From contig JAZDIU010000032.1 of NCBI GenBank assembly GCA_043804635.1, forward strand, positions 1 to 64,000: DNA of 64,000 nt, in the 5' to 3' direction. Origin of the DNA: JAZDIU01 sp043804635 (GTDB lineage Bacteria > Chloroflexota > Dehalococcoidia > Dehalococcoidales > UBA2162). Within the stretch, counting starts at the first letter, position 1; each line of letters opens with the position of its first letter. The notes beneath the pieces were generated by a model that saw only the letters and a list, made by a program, of their open reading frames with translations, did not search any database and had not been told where the DNA came from. The position numbers and the translations under genes are program-made. Below, piece after piece: positions 35,510 through 44,768 of this stretch.

Positions 35510-36583
35510 TTATAATTTGAAAAGTTTTTCTGCATTCAGGTGATAGATTTTTTCCTTGTCACCTTCGCTGATGGGTGCTTGCTCCATAAAATCCACGGTT
35601 TCCTTATTCTCCTCAAAGGGATAGTCGACGGCAAATAATATCTTATCGGCACCTAAAGCTAACAACGCACAAATTAACGCCGGGTTCGACTGCATCCCAC
35701 TGATGGTTATGAAGAAATTGTCCCTGATATACTGGCTGGGGAGTTTCTTAAGTTTATCAGAGAGGCGGGTACCATCGACTCCCCGCTTTACTTCAAGATT
35801 AGTTAGCGAGGAACCATAAGCTCGACTCAGCATACGGTTATCCAGCCTGGTCATCCAGAATGGCAGAGCTTCACCCATATGTCCCAGTATAATTTTGAGG
35901 TTGGGATATTCATCGAAGATACCACTGCAGATGAGACGCATCGCGGTCAGGCCGGTTTCGGCAGCGAAACCCCACATCGGCCCGGCTAATTCCCGATAAC
36001 CGGCATATTGCTTAACCCTCTCTAAAGGCGGACGTACCGGATGAATATATACCGGAGCGTTGAGTTTAGCCGCCCTGGCAAAAAAGGGCCAGTATTTCTT
36101 GCCGTCAAGGAATTCACCGTTACAATGCGATAGTATCATAGTACCCTTAAAACCAAGCTGTTTCACGGCACGTTCAAGCTCATCGGCAGCCGCTTTCGGG
36201 TCTCTGAGATAAACCGCAGCGAAACCAACGAACCTCTCAGGATTCTTCTTGATAGCTGCCGCAAAAAGGTCGTTAACCTTCTTAGTAAGTTTGATGGCTT
36301 CTTCGGCATCAAGGTAATCGACATTAGTATTAAAGGAGAGAACCTGAGTATCGATACCGGCTTCATCCATATCTTTTAATCTAATTTTTCCGACGTCGCA
36401 CAGCTTGGCGACAACAGCCGGCGGCAGCCACGTCATATATTCTTCTGCCGAATGCCACCATTTCCAGGACTTCTGCCCTTTCTTATCCGTGATGCTTTCT
36501 ACTTTAGGGTATTTCTTCCTCGTTTGAAGGAATTCCAAATAGTAAGGCGTGTAACAATGTTCTTCGATGGCAATTTTTTTCAT
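35510..36583 (-). CDS. Amidohydrolase 2 family protein (longer paralogue)
   Basis: 357 residues. Same family and motifs as its neighbour (IEEH, APVYIHPVRP, LGHMGEALPFW, AVDYPFEENKE), with a ~45-residue insertion after the first strand (WKWWHSAEEYMTW) that likely reshapes the active site. SD AAGGAGGAG. The pair presumably arose by tandem duplication and then diverged. It follows the first TRAP-binding-protein gene after a terminator. Confidence 0.86.
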   Translation of the reverse strand: MKKIAIEEHCYTPYYLEFLQTRKKYPKVESITDKKGQKSWKWWHSAEEYMTWLPPAVVAKLCDVGKIRLKDMDEAGIDTQVLSFNTNVDYLDAEEAIKLTKKVNDLFAAAIKKNPERFVGFAAVYLRDPKAAADELERAVKQLGFKGTMILSHCNGEFLDGKKYWPFFARAAKLNAPVYIHPVRPPLERVKQYAGYRELAGPMWGFAAETGLTAMRLICSGIFDEYPNLKIILGHMGEALPFWMTRLDNRMLSRAYGSSLTNLEVKRGVDGTRLSDKLKKLPSQYIRDNFFITISGMQSNPALICALLALGADKILFAVDYPFEENKETVDFMEQAPISEGDKEKIYHLNAEKLFKL

Positions 36584-36627
36584 CAGGCTCCTCCTTTTTG
36601 AATTTTGTTAATTAGACATATTAAAAA

Positions 36628-36667
36628 CTAGGGCAGTGGCGGAACAGAACCTCAGCCACTGCCCTAG
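36628..36667 (-). terminator. Intrinsic terminator after dctP copy 1
   Basis: A 13-bp perfect stem CTAGGGCAGTGGC / GCCACTGCCCTAG with a 14-base loop, followed on the minus strand by TTTTTAATAT. It separates the TRAP cluster from the amidohydrolases. Confidence 0.88.
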
Positions 36668-36689
36668 AGTCATCCGTACAAGTTACGAG

Positions 36690-38033
36690 CTATTGCCAAG
36701 GTTTAAATGTGTTACCCTCCAGCGTATGAAGGCCTGTCTGGTTGGGATAGGCTTTGTAATTCATACCCCAATTACTACCAGGCCCATAAACTTTACTCCA
36801 TTCAGCAGCATTACCAGCAGGACCCTGTATAGGTACCGGCGCTGGCGGCACGTACTGAGCAGCAGCATCGTCATACATCTTTACTACTTCTGCAGCTTCA
36901 GCGCCCCTTTTGTACAGGCGTTCCATCTCAGTAATCCAGTCATCGACGATCTTTTTCTTTATTTCAAAAAATCTCGCCTTCTCACTATCGGACCAAGTGA
37001 TAATTTTTATTCCCCGCTTTGCACAGTCCTCAATATATGGCGGTACATTACCATCTATCTGAGCAGAAAAGTAAACAGAATCCCAGCGCCACATAACGTA
37101 GTCAAAAACATCTACCAAATCTTTGGGTATCCGGTCATGGGACTGTTGATTCATAAAAGCATTCGTGGACCCTCCGCCCCGGACTACGCCACCAGCATCA
37201 ATGAAATAACCTGGCTTGAAGGCATCTACCCAGGCAAAAACAAAGGGACCTTCCCAGTTCCATACACCGCCTTCAGCCATACCTTTTTGCAATGCTTCAT
37301 AACCTTCAGTATTGGAAACAGGAATCACTATCACACCGAGTTGAGTCAGCAGTTTAATAGTCATCAGGTCGGTGTTCATGAAAGTGAAGCCTTTTAAGTC
37401 TTCATACTTATAAGCCGGTCTCTTAGCACTAACAAAAAGGTAAGTATGCAAATCTATCGGCGCCATTTCGACCAGGTTCATCGCTTTAAAATCTTTTGCC
37501 AGGGCATCATACATTTTAAACCAATGAATCATATTGTTCTCGATGGCTGTCGATTCACCATGAATCGGTGGAAGCTTCATTACATCTAATAACGGCAGGA
37601 CTCCCTTTTGAACCCTGGTACCGTACCCAATATCGGCAATACCCTGACCGGTCTGCATCTCTGCGATTGGACCGTTTAAAAGCGAACCGTTGGGATAATC
37701 TTCAATGATAATTCTACCGTCGGTTGCACCTTCCATAGCAGCCTGCCATGCTAACGCTTTGTGCAATTTGTAGAAGGGCTCGGCCCCGTGGGAACGCAGG
37801 TCGCCGTATTTAAATACGATTGGCGTAAAGGGCTTCTGCACAGGGGGAGCTACAGGGGGAAAGCCACCTTGGGGCTTGGGCGTAGTTGGTGTGGTTGGAG
37901 TTGTCGGAGTTGTCGGAGTTGTCGGAGTTGTTGGTGTCATCGGAGTCGTAGGTGTTGCCGGTCCGCAGCTAACTAAGCCGGGAAGGAAAGAAAGGAAAAG
38001 CAAGACGGCAACAACTACACCAAGTTTTTTCAT
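36690..38033 (-). CDS. dctP: TRAP transporter solute-binding lipoprotein (DctP family), copy 1
   Basis: 447 residues. Lipobox LVSC at ~Cys23, then a linker of repeated TTP units (~residues 27-52), then a DctP-type binding domain (FKYGDLRSHGAEPFYKLHKAL, EALQKGMAEGGVW). It starts at ATG 38033 with SD AAGGAGGTT; the frame back to 38075 is unsupported. It lies downstream of dctM and is a close paralogue of the binding protein at 40123-41457. The ligand is unknown, probably an organic acid. Confidence 0.9.
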   Translation of the reverse strand: MKKLGVVVAVLLFLSFLPGLVSCGPATPTTPMTPTTPTTPTTPTTPTTPTTPKPQGGFPPVAPPVQKPFTPIVFKYGDLRSHGAEPFYKLHKALAWQAAMEGATDGRIIIEDYPNGSLLNGPIAEMQTGQGIADIGYGTRVQKGVLPLLDVMKLPPIHGESTAIENNMIHWFKMYDALAKDFKAMNLVEMAPIDLHTYLFVSAKRPAYKYEDLKGFTFMNTDLMTIKLLTQLGVIVIPVSNTEGYEALQKGMAEGGVWNWEGPFVFAWVDAFKPGYFIDAGGVVRGGGSTNAFMNQQSHDRIPKDLVDVFDYVMWRWDSVYFSAQIDGNVPPYIEDCAKRGIKIITWSDSEKARFFEIKKKIVDDWITEMERLYKRGAEAAEVVKMYDDAAAQYVPPAPVPIQGPAGNAAEWSKVYGPGSNWGMNYKAYPNQTGLHTLEGNTFKPWQ

Positions 38034-38107
38034 CAATAACCTCCTTGTATTTATAAGACTAAAGAGACGTGCCATAGGATAAATTACGTCATTAAATTCT
38101 TCAGTCC

Positions 38108-39435
38108 TCAGCCCATCATCTTTGATGGCAGCCAGGTAACCAGCCAGGGAAAATGAATCATCAACACCAATAAAACAATCGTCGCCGAATAGAAGGGGTT
38201 ACCCCGATAATCACGTCCTTAGTAGGACAGCCGTCAATCAACTGGGTAAGATAGAGCATGCCGGCGATTGGCGGTGTTGCCGCCGCCAGCATTACCAGCA
38301 ACACGACCAGCGTTCCAAACCAGATACCGGCCATTTCCGGAGCACCTGGCGTTTCTTTCATCAATGGATAGAGGATGGGAACAGTGAATATCAACAAAGT
38401 AAAGCCCTCGAGAGGCAGCCCGACAATGATAAAAATCAGGACGACGATATAAGTCAGAGGAATGTAACTAAGTCCGGCATCGGTTACTATCCTCCCCATA
38501 GCTGTGCTAATCTTGGTAAGAGACAGAGTGTGGGCGAAGAGAAAAGCTCCCACCAGGAGAATCAGTATCATTCCCGATGTTCGGACGGCGCCGAGCAGAC
38601 CGGCATCGAACTTCTTCCAGGGCAGCCGCCGATAGGCAAGGGCGACAACCAACACAGTGAAGGCACCGATTCCAGCCGCCTCAGTAGGGCTGAACCATCC
38701 TAGATAAATACCCCCGATTATAACAAGGAAGATTACGATGATAGGGGCGATAGTGGCCGAGCCCCTGATTTTTTCCCACAGTGTGAAACGCACGGTGGAT
38801 GGTAACATCGGAGCAGCATCCGGTTTTAGACTCACCCAGATATAAATTACTATACAAAAAAATATGGTTAAAATAATACCCGGGATTATACCGCCGATAA
38901 ACAATCTGCCCACGGATTCTTCAGTAAGTAAAGCGTAAAAGATGGCGATCGTGCTGGGCGGAATCAAGTTCGAGAGCATCGAGCCTGAAGCTATTGAGCC
39001 TGTTCTTAAGGTAGCACTATATCCATAGCGCCGCATTTCCGGCAGTGAAATACCACCGATAGTAGCGATAGCGGCGAAGGCGGAGCCGGTTACCGTACCG
39101 AAAAGAGCGTTGGCAATAATGGACACGATAGCCAAGCTGCCTTTTATCCTAGAAAACCATCTCACGCAAGCATCATAAGCGTCTTTTCCCAGCCCGGCTT
39201 GCTGAACCCAGGCTCCCATTAAAAGGAAAAGCGGAACCATTGAAATAGCATACTCAGAGCCGCGGGCAAAGGCAGAACCTCCAATTATGGTTATGGCGCG
39301 CATATCCCCGTAGTAAAGAAAAGCAAAAACGGTACCGATAATTCCGAGCACAATGAAGATATGGACCCCTATCATAGCGAGAAAGGATAAAATGCCAATT
39401 TCGATAAGACCCCAAATCCAGTTAGGCGTTATCAT
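38108..39435 (-). CDS. dctM: TRAP transporter large permease DctM (C-terminal frameshift)
   Basis: A 12-helix DctM/SiaM-type permease with family segments VPLFLLMGAWVQQAGLG, ALFGTVTGSAFAAIATIGGISLPEMRRYGY and SNLIPPSTIAIFY. As written, the frame shifts after IIGVTP and ends at 38161 with SIRRRLFYWC. Adding one C in the CCCC run (GGGG at 38195-38198 on the plus strand) restores the expected tail FYSATIVLLVLMIHFPWLV to a stop at 38108, giving 442 residues. So the gene has a one-base deletion or the sequence an error. Nine bases downstream of dctQ. Confidence 0.88.
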
Positions 39436-39443
39436 CTTTTACT

Positions 39444-40016
39444 TCACCCCTCGCTCGATTCACTCTTTAGGTAAGGTTCGGCAGCAAATTTCTTTCCCAT
39501 AGCTTTACTGAATAGACCGATACAGGAGCGCATTAACACCAGAAAAACAAAAGCCATTATGATTGAAAAAAGAAAAGCCCATGGGGCTATCGGCATTTTA
39601 AGCAAGGGCGTACGAATACTGTAGGCAGCATAACCCAGGGCTTGTTTGAATAATGCCCAGGACGTAAGACCTACGTAAACCGTACCGGCCAGAGCAACAA
39701 ACGCATCCAGAAGGGCACGCCGCCGCTCTTTCATATTATCTCTGAATAGCCCGATGCGTATATGGCCGGCGGAATACCAGGTATAGGCACAGGCAGTACC
39801 GGTCAATATAAGTAGTGACATCTGAGTAATTTCATAGCCACCGACGATGCCACCTCCGGTAGCCCAGCCGAAGGTAACGAGTACTTTCCGGATAACTACC
39901 ATGACAACATTGACTACCATCATAACTATCAGCATAAGCCGTGCGATGTAGGTCAGACTGAGAGAACCTTTGTAAAGGAAAACGACGGAATACCATTTGC
40001 CTATATTACTTAACAT
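39444..40016 (-). CDS. dctQ: TRAP transporter small permease DctQ
   Basis: 190 residues and four membrane helices; DctQ family segment SAGHIRIGLFRDNMKERRRALLDA. I start it at ATG 40016, which has GGAGGGG just upstream; a GTG at 40028 lies within that SD. It sits between the second binding-protein gene and dctM, with a nine-base gap to dctM. Confidence 0.87.
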   Translation of the reverse strand: MLSNIGKWYSVVFLYKGSLSLTYIARLMLIVMMVVNVVMVVIRKVLVTFGWATGGGIVGGYEITQMSLLILTGTACAYTWYSAGHIRIGLFRDNMKERRRALLDAFVALAGTVYVGLTSWALFKQALGYAAYSIRTPLLKMPIAPWAFLFSIIMAFVFLVLMRSCIGLFSKAMGKKFAAEPYLKSESSEG

Positions 40017-40059
40017 TTGCCCCTCCACTAGATTCGGGTAATGTTTATAGAACCCCCCA

Positions 40060-40125
40060 CCCCTCTGAAACGAAGAGGGGCAGCGGCAAATTCATTTTCC
40101 AACCGCTGCCCTTTTTATCCTGCTA
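40060..40125 (-). terminator. Two hairpins between dctP copy 2 and dctQM
   Basis: CCCCTCT-gaaacga-AGAGGGG (40060-40080) and GGCAGCGG / CCGCTGCC (~40079-40112). The second has a T-run only in the rightward direction. In the leftward operon direction they probably act as partial terminators or mRNA-stabilising stems, which would let the binding protein be made in excess over the permeases. Confidence 0.5.
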
Positions 40126-41457
40126 CTTCCAAGGTTGTGGTGCTCCACCTGACAGCGTGTGAAGTCCGGTCTGATTCGGGTAGGCTTTGTAACCCATACC
40201 CCAGGTGCTGCCCGGCCCGAAGACTTTGTTCCACTCGTCTACGTTACCCGAGGGACCTTGTATGGGGACAGGAGCTGGCGGGATGTACTTTACAATCGCT
40301 TCATCATACTTTTTCAATATTTCAGCGGCTTCGGCGCCACGCTTGTACAGGGTTTCCATATCTTTAATCCAGGATTGACGTAAAGGCTCTTTTAACGCAA
40401 AGAGCTTTTCTTTTTCTGCCTGAGGCCATACGACCCACTGAATCCCTCGCGTTTTCATCAGGTCGATATATGCCAGGTGGTTTCCATCGATTTGAGCAGC
40501 GAAATATACGCCTGCCCAACGCCACATTGTGTAATTAAAAACGTCTACGAGGTCTTTGGGTATTTTTTCATAGGATTGCTTGTTCATCAGGGCATTGAAG
40601 CCTCCCTGACCGTTGGCGATACCGCCGACATCAATAAAATAGCCGGGTTTCATAGCATCGGCCCATCCGAAGATAAAAGGACCTTCTAGGTTCCAGGCAC
40701 CGCCGTCGGCCATTCCCTTTTGCAGGGCTTCGTAACCGTCAACATTAGTGACTGGAATCACTATGGCTCCCATGCTGGTTAGAAGTTTGATAGTCATCAA
40801 GTCGACGTTCATCAACGTCAATCCTTTTATATCTTCTAGTTTATTAACCGGCTTCTTAGCAGTGATGAGATAATAAGAAGTGAGATGAGTGGGACCCACG
40901 TCAATGAGGTTCATTTTATCGAAGTCCGGTTTGAGGAAATCGTACAGGTAAAACCAGTGAACAAATAGATTGTCCATTGCCGTCGATTCACCATGGACAG
41001 GGGGCAGTTTCATTACGTCTATTAACGGCAGGACCCCTTTTTGCTGCCTGGTACAATAACCGATATCAGCAATACCCGCACCAACCTGCATCTCAGCCAG
41101 TGGATTATTCAGTAACGAGCCGTTGGGATAGTCTTCAATTTTAATCCGGCCGTCGGTTGCTCCCTCAATGGCAAACAGCCATGGTGTTGCTTTATGAATC
41201 TTATAGAAGGGTTCGGCGCCGTGGGAGCGGTAATCACCATATTTAAATACAATTGGTGTGAACTTCGACACTGGTGGTGCCTTAGAGGGTGGAAATGCTC
41301 CCGTAGATGTAGGTGTCGTGGGTGTAGTCGGAGTTGTTGGTGTAGTTGGAGTTGTGGGAGTAGTTGGTGTCGTCGGCGTTGCCCCACCGCAGCTAACGAT
41401 ACCAGGAAGGAAAGAAAACAGGACGATTAATGTGACGATTATACCCAGCTTCTTCAT
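40123..41457 (-). CDS. dctP: TRAP transporter solute-binding lipoprotein (DctP family), copy 2
   Basis: 444 residues. Signal peptide with lipobox IVSC at Cys23, TTP-repeat linker (~residues 26-47), then a DctP-type domain closely parallel to copy 1 (FKYGDYRSHGAEPFYKIHKATPW, IKIEDYPNGSLLNNPLAEMQVG, EALQKGMADGGAWN). First gene of the TRAP cluster. Two binding proteins with one DctQM pair suggest two related ligands or alternative affinities. Confidence 0.9.
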   Translation of the reverse strand: MKKLGIIVTLIVLFSFLPGIVSCGGATPTTPTTPTTPTTPTTPTTPTTPTSTGAFPPSKAPPVSKFTPIVFKYGDYRSHGAEPFYKIHKATPWLFAIEGATDGRIKIEDYPNGSLLNNPLAEMQVGAGIADIGYCTRQQKGVLPLIDVMKLPPVHGESTAMDNLFVHWFYLYDFLKPDFDKMNLIDVGPTHLTSYYLITAKKPVNKLEDIKGLTLMNVDLMTIKLLTSMGAIVIPVTNVDGYEALQKGMADGGAWNLEGPFIFGWADAMKPGYFIDVGGIANGQGGFNALMNKQSYEKIPKDLVDVFNYTMWRWAGVYFAAQIDGNHLAYIDLMKTRGIQWVVWPQAEKEKLFALKEPLRQSWIKDMETLYKRGAEAAEILKKYDEAIVKYIPPAPVPIQGPSGNVDEWNKVFGPGSTWGMGYKAYPNQTGLHTLSGGAPQPWK

Positions 41458-41687
41458 ACCTCTCCTCTAAACTGTTTTGTAGGCATTATAGGCACTATAT
41501 AATGTATTGTCAAGTTTTTAGCGGTTAGCAGTTAGCGAATTAAATCCGAAACAAATCCGAATTACCCAAAATTCTAAATCCAAAACCGTAAACTTTCTTT
41601 CAGGAAACAGAACCCGTTTGATTGCTCTTGTTGTCAGCCGTCCGTTTTTGCGCTAAACTGAGAAACATTAAACATATTAACTGAATA
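41458..41687. other. Intergenic region between TRAP cluster and tup leader
   Basis: About 230 AT-rich bases between two divergent transcription units. It contains a short copy of the dispersed AGCGGTTAGCAGTTAGCG-type intergenic repeat (41518-41540) and probably both promoters, which I cannot place with confidence. No gene is visible. Confidence 0.5.
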
Positions 41688-41790
41688 GGGTCTCCGAGTT
41701 GTTGTCCCTAAAGGTATTTGTCCATGGGGCAGCGACCGATAGGGTGTGAGGGGAAACGCTCATGCCTCCCGTATTTGGAAAGGAGAGCTG
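41688..41790 (+). ncRNA. Molybdenum/tungsten cofactor (Moco/Tuco) riboswitch-like leader
   Basis: The 3' half GCCTCCCGTATTTGGAAAGG (41764-41783) matches the conserved Moco-RNA core seen upstream of E. coli moaA nearly base for base. The ends pair as TCTCC (41691-41695) with GGAGA (41782-41786). An intrinsic terminator follows at 41817-41839 and tupA at 41885, so a transcription-termination switch on tungstate/molybdate uptake is likely. Confidence 0.82.
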
Positions 41791-41816
41791 CTATGACGAT
41801 ATGGACGTCATGCCGG

Positions 41817-41840
41817 GCACCTCCTTGAGGTGCTTTTTTA
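41817..41840 (+). terminator. Terminator of the Moco/Tuco riboswitch
   Basis: GCACCTC-ctt-GAGGTGC followed by TTTTTTA, 27 bases after the aptamer and 45 bases before the tupA start. A further small hairpin ATGACG/CGTCAT (41793-41810) lies between aptamer and terminator and may take part in switching. Confidence 0.85.
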
Positions 41841-41884
41841 TTGAGGCATTATGGGATAAAAATCTTAAAATAGAGGTGAAAATA

Positions 41885-42862
41885 GTGAGAAAGATAATTT
41901 ACGGTTTACTGGGTATATTGCTATTTGCCAGCCTAGCTGTTAGCTATGCTGGCTGTACTCCGGCAGCTCCGACCACCCCAACCACACCCACTACACCTAC
42001 CACACCAACAACTCCGACTACTCCTACTACACCAACCACGCCGACGACAGCAACTACACCGACTACACCTAGGCCGGCTGACCCAGAGCTCCTTCTTTCG
42101 TCCACCACAAGCACTGGTGACTCTGGATTAATGAGTGTACTGTTACCTGTATTCGAGCAAAAGACCGGTTATAAAGTAAAACCGGTGTATGTTGGTTCGG
42201 GCGCTGCAATGACCAATGGCGAAAGGGGAGACGCCGACGTTTTATTAGTGCATGCCCCTGAATCAGAAGTGAAGTTTATGAATGCAGGACACGGCACTAT
42301 CCGCAAGCTGGTAATGCACAATGATTTCATTATCGTTGGACCAGCGGCAGACCCGGCTGGTATTAAGGGTATGGCTAAAGCTACGGACGCTATGAAGAAA
42401 ATGGCTTCCGCTAATGCAACTAACGTAATTTTCCTGAGCCGCGGCGATAATTCCGGCACCCACCAGCTCGAGCTTAAGGTCTGGAAGGCAGCCAGCGTCA
42501 ACGTAACCGGGCAAAGCTGGTACCAGCAGTCCGGACAGGGTATGGGAGCAACATTGACCATCGCTTCAGAAAAAGGAGCCTATACCATCACCGACCGGGC
42601 AACTTACCTGGCGACCCAGAAAAACCTTAGCTTAACCATACTGGTACAGGGCGACCCGATATTATTAAACATCTATCACGTAATAGCAGTTAACCCGGCT
42701 AAATCGGGTTATATAAATGCCGAAGGCGCCAAAGCATTTGTCGACTTTATGATTTCCCCCGAAGCACAGGCAATAATAAAAACCTTCGGTGTCGATAAAT
42801 ACGGCCAGCCTTTATTTTTCCCCGATGCGGATAAAACCGAGGCTGACTTAGGCGGCATCTAA
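41885..42862 (+). CDS. tupA: Tungstate ABC transporter substrate-binding lipoprotein
   Basis: 325 residues from GTG 41885 (SD GAGGTG). The longer frame back to 41762 overlaps the riboswitch and terminator and is not used. Lipobox YAGC near Cys24, a TTP-repeat linker (~residues 27-63), then a TupA-type oxyanion-binding domain with the diagnostic SSTTSTGDSGLMSVLLPVFE and GDADVLLVHAPESEVKFM. TupA is highly selective for tungstate, though molybdate cannot be ruled out. First gene of tupABC-moaA-moaC. Confidence 0.92.
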   Translation: MRKIIYGLLGILLFASLAVSYAGCTPAAPTTPTTPTTPTTPTTPTTPTTPTTPTTATTPTTPRPADPELLLSSTTSTGDSGLMSVLLPVFEQKTGYKVKPVYVGSGAAMTNGERGDADVLLVHAPESEVKFMNAGHGTIRKLVMHNDFIIVGPAADPAGIKGMAKATDAMKKMASANATNVIFLSRGDNSGTHQLELKVWKAASVNVTGQSWYQQSGQGMGATLTIASEKGAYTITDRATYLATQKNLSLTILVQGDPILLNIYHVIAVNPAKSGYINAEGAKAFVDFMISPEAQAIIKTFGVDKYGQPLFFPDADKTEADLGGI

Positions 42863-42885
42863 ACTTTTTACCAGGGAGAAGTTAA

Positions 42886-43584
42886 TTGGACCTAATAATT
42901 GAAGGTATAGTCCGGGCTTTCCAACTATTTATTCAGGGGGACCCGCAGGTTATCAAAATCACACTCCTCTCTCTGGGAGTTTCTCTTTCTGCCACTGCTA
43001 TCAGCCTTATAATCGGCATCACGCTAGGGACAGTGCTGGGATTGACCCGTTTCACCGGACGCCGTTTCCTGGTCAGCCTGATTAACACGGGTATGGGAGC
43101 GCCGCCAGTGGTCGTCGGCCTGATTGTCAGCGTTCTACTGTGGCGAAGCGGTCCCCTGGGGCTTCTACATTTAATGTATACCCCGGCGGCTATAGTAATT
43201 GCCCAGTGTGTTATTTCCCTGCCCATCATTACCGGATTTACTCTGGCTTCAATCCAGCAAATCGACCCCAAGCTCCGACTCCAGATATTGGCTTTAGGAG
43301 CCTCGCGCTGGCAATTGTTGTTGCTGCTGGTCCGGGATACACGTCTACCCCTCTTAGCGGCAGTTATGGCCGGCTTCGGCTCTATCATATCGGAAGTCGG
43401 AGCAGCAATGATGGTGGGCGGCAACATTTATAACCAGACACGGGTACTGACTACCGCCATCGTGGGTGAGGTTAGCAAAGGTGACTTTGGCCTGGCTATT
43501 GCCCTGGGTATTGTTCTGATGGCTTTAGTCTACCTGGTAAGCCTGACGCTTACCATAATTCAGCAAAGGAGCAAACCGAGGTGA
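42886..43584 (+). CDS. tupB: Tungstate ABC transporter permease
   Basis: 232 residues and about five membrane helices. BPD-type permease with ALGASRWQLLLLLVRDTRLPLLAAVMAGFG (the EAA coupling loop) and a NTGMGAPPVVVGLIVSVLLWRSGPLG segment typical of TupB. It starts at TTG 42886 with AGGGAGAA upstream and overlaps tupC by four bases. Confidence 0.92.
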   Translation: MDLIIEGIVRAFQLFIQGDPQVIKITLLSLGVSLSATAISLIIGITLGTVLGLTRFTGRRFLVSLINTGMGAPPVVVGLIVSVLLWRSGPLGLLHLMYTPAAIVIAQCVISLPIITGFTLASIQQIDPKLRLQILALGASRWQLLLLLVRDTRLPLLAAVMAGFGSIISEVGAAMMVGGNIYNQTRVLTTAIVGEVSKGDFGLAIALGIVLMALVYLVSLTLTIIQQRSKPR

Positions 43585-44687
43585 GCCAAGCACAAGCTGA
43601 GAATTCACTTTACGCTCTGGAAGCGAAAGAAGTAACGGCTGTTCTCGGCGGGCAGAAAGTCATGGAAATACCTTCGCTCCGAGTAAATTCTAATGAAGTG
43701 CTGATGGTTATCGGACCCAACGGCTCAGGCAAGACCACTCTGCTCCTTTGCCTGGCGTTGTTACTGAAGCCGGCAACCGGAACGATATCATATAAAGGTA
43801 TACCGGTGACGAGCTCGGAACAAATACTCAAACTACGGCGCCGGCTTGCCGTAGTTTTTCAGGAACCTCTGTTACTCAACAGCACGGTCTGGGACAATGT
43901 AACTCTAGGCATGCGGCTGAGGGGCGTCACCGGTGATGAATCCCGGGTGAGGGCAGAGAAATGGCTTGAGCGCTTCGGTATATCACAACTGGCGAAGAGA
44001 CAGGCTCGAACGCTCTCAAGCGGTGAGGCAAAACGGGTCAGCCTGGCACGAGCTTTTGTTCTACAACCGGAAGTCCTCTTTCTCGACGAACCTTTCAATG
44101 CCCTGGACAGTCCTACCCGCCAGTCTCTGCTGGATGAATTTGAGAGTGTTCTGAGAGAGACTCGGGTAACTACTGTAATGGTAACTCACGACCGCAATGA
44201 AGCCTTGATGCTCGCCGACCGCGTAGCTGTGATTATAAATGGGTCTATCGGTCAGCTTGGGACGCCAGAAGAGGTATTCGGTTCTCCTGTAGACGAGGAA
44301 GTAGCCAGATTCGTCGGCGTAGAAAACATTATCGATGGAGTGGTAACGGCTTGCAAGGACAGTCTGGTTACTATAAATGCCAGTAAGAATGTCATAGAAG
44401 CGATTTCCGATTGCTCGATAGGTGAGAGAGTCCACGCTAGTATCAGACCGGAAGATGTAACCATAGCCCTATCCCGACTCTCAAGCAGTGCTCGAAACTC
44501 ATTCGCTGGTGAAATAATGCGGACGGTATCAGCGGGGGCGCTTACTCGCCTCGAAATGGACTGTGGCTTTCCACTGGTAGCTCTGGTAACCAGGAGGTCG
44601 GCTGAAGAGATGGGCCTGGTCGAAGGAAAGCAGGTGTATGCCAGCTTTAAAGCTACCGCGATTCACGTTATGAAAAGAGGTAGTTGA
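43581..44687 (+). CDS. tupC: Tungstate ABC transporter ATPase
   Basis: 368 residues. ATPase domain (~1-235): Walker A GPNGSGKTT, signature LSSGEAKRVSLARA (Ser in place of the first Gly of LSGGE), Walker B VLFLDEPFNALD. A C-terminal ~110-residue TOBE-like region (~260-365, EAISDCSIGERVHASIRPEDVTIA) may sense oxyanion and give feedback inhibition. The GTG start overlaps the tupB stop. Confidence 0.92.
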   Translation: MSQAQAENSLYALEAKEVTAVLGGQKVMEIPSLRVNSNEVLMVIGPNGSGKTTLLLCLALLLKPATGTISYKGIPVTSSEQILKLRRRLAVVFQEPLLLNSTVWDNVTLGMRLRGVTGDESRVRAEKWLERFGISQLAKRQARTLSSGEAKRVSLARAFVLQPEVLFLDEPFNALDSPTRQSLLDEFESVLRETRVTTVMVTHDRNEALMLADRVAVIINGSIGQLGTPEEVFGSPVDEEVARFVGVENIIDGVVTACKDSLVTINASKNVIEAISDCSIGERVHASIRPEDVTIALSRLSSSARNSFAGEIMRTVSAGALTRLEMDCGFPLVALVTRRSAEEMGLVEGKQVYASFKATAIHVMKRGS

Positions 44688-44768
44688 AGTAGGCTATTTA
44701 CAACACTAATTTGATAAGTAATCGGAGGTCGTAATAAACTAGTATTAGCAACGTGTATAGAAGGAGAT

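Noticed and set aside
37877..37955. Short tandem repeats that might suggest a CRISPR array
   Set aside because: The unit is 9 bases, contiguous without spacers, and encodes TTP in frame. No cas genes are present.
37761..38082. Frames opposite the dctP linker with long GVV repeats
   Set aside because: They are the antisense of the TTP mini-satellite inside a well-supported lipoprotein gene; no SD or homology. The same applies to the antisense frames at 41194-41470.
41762..41884. N-terminal extension of tupA
   Set aside because: It overlaps the riboswitch core and terminator; GTG 41885 has an SD and a proper signal peptide.
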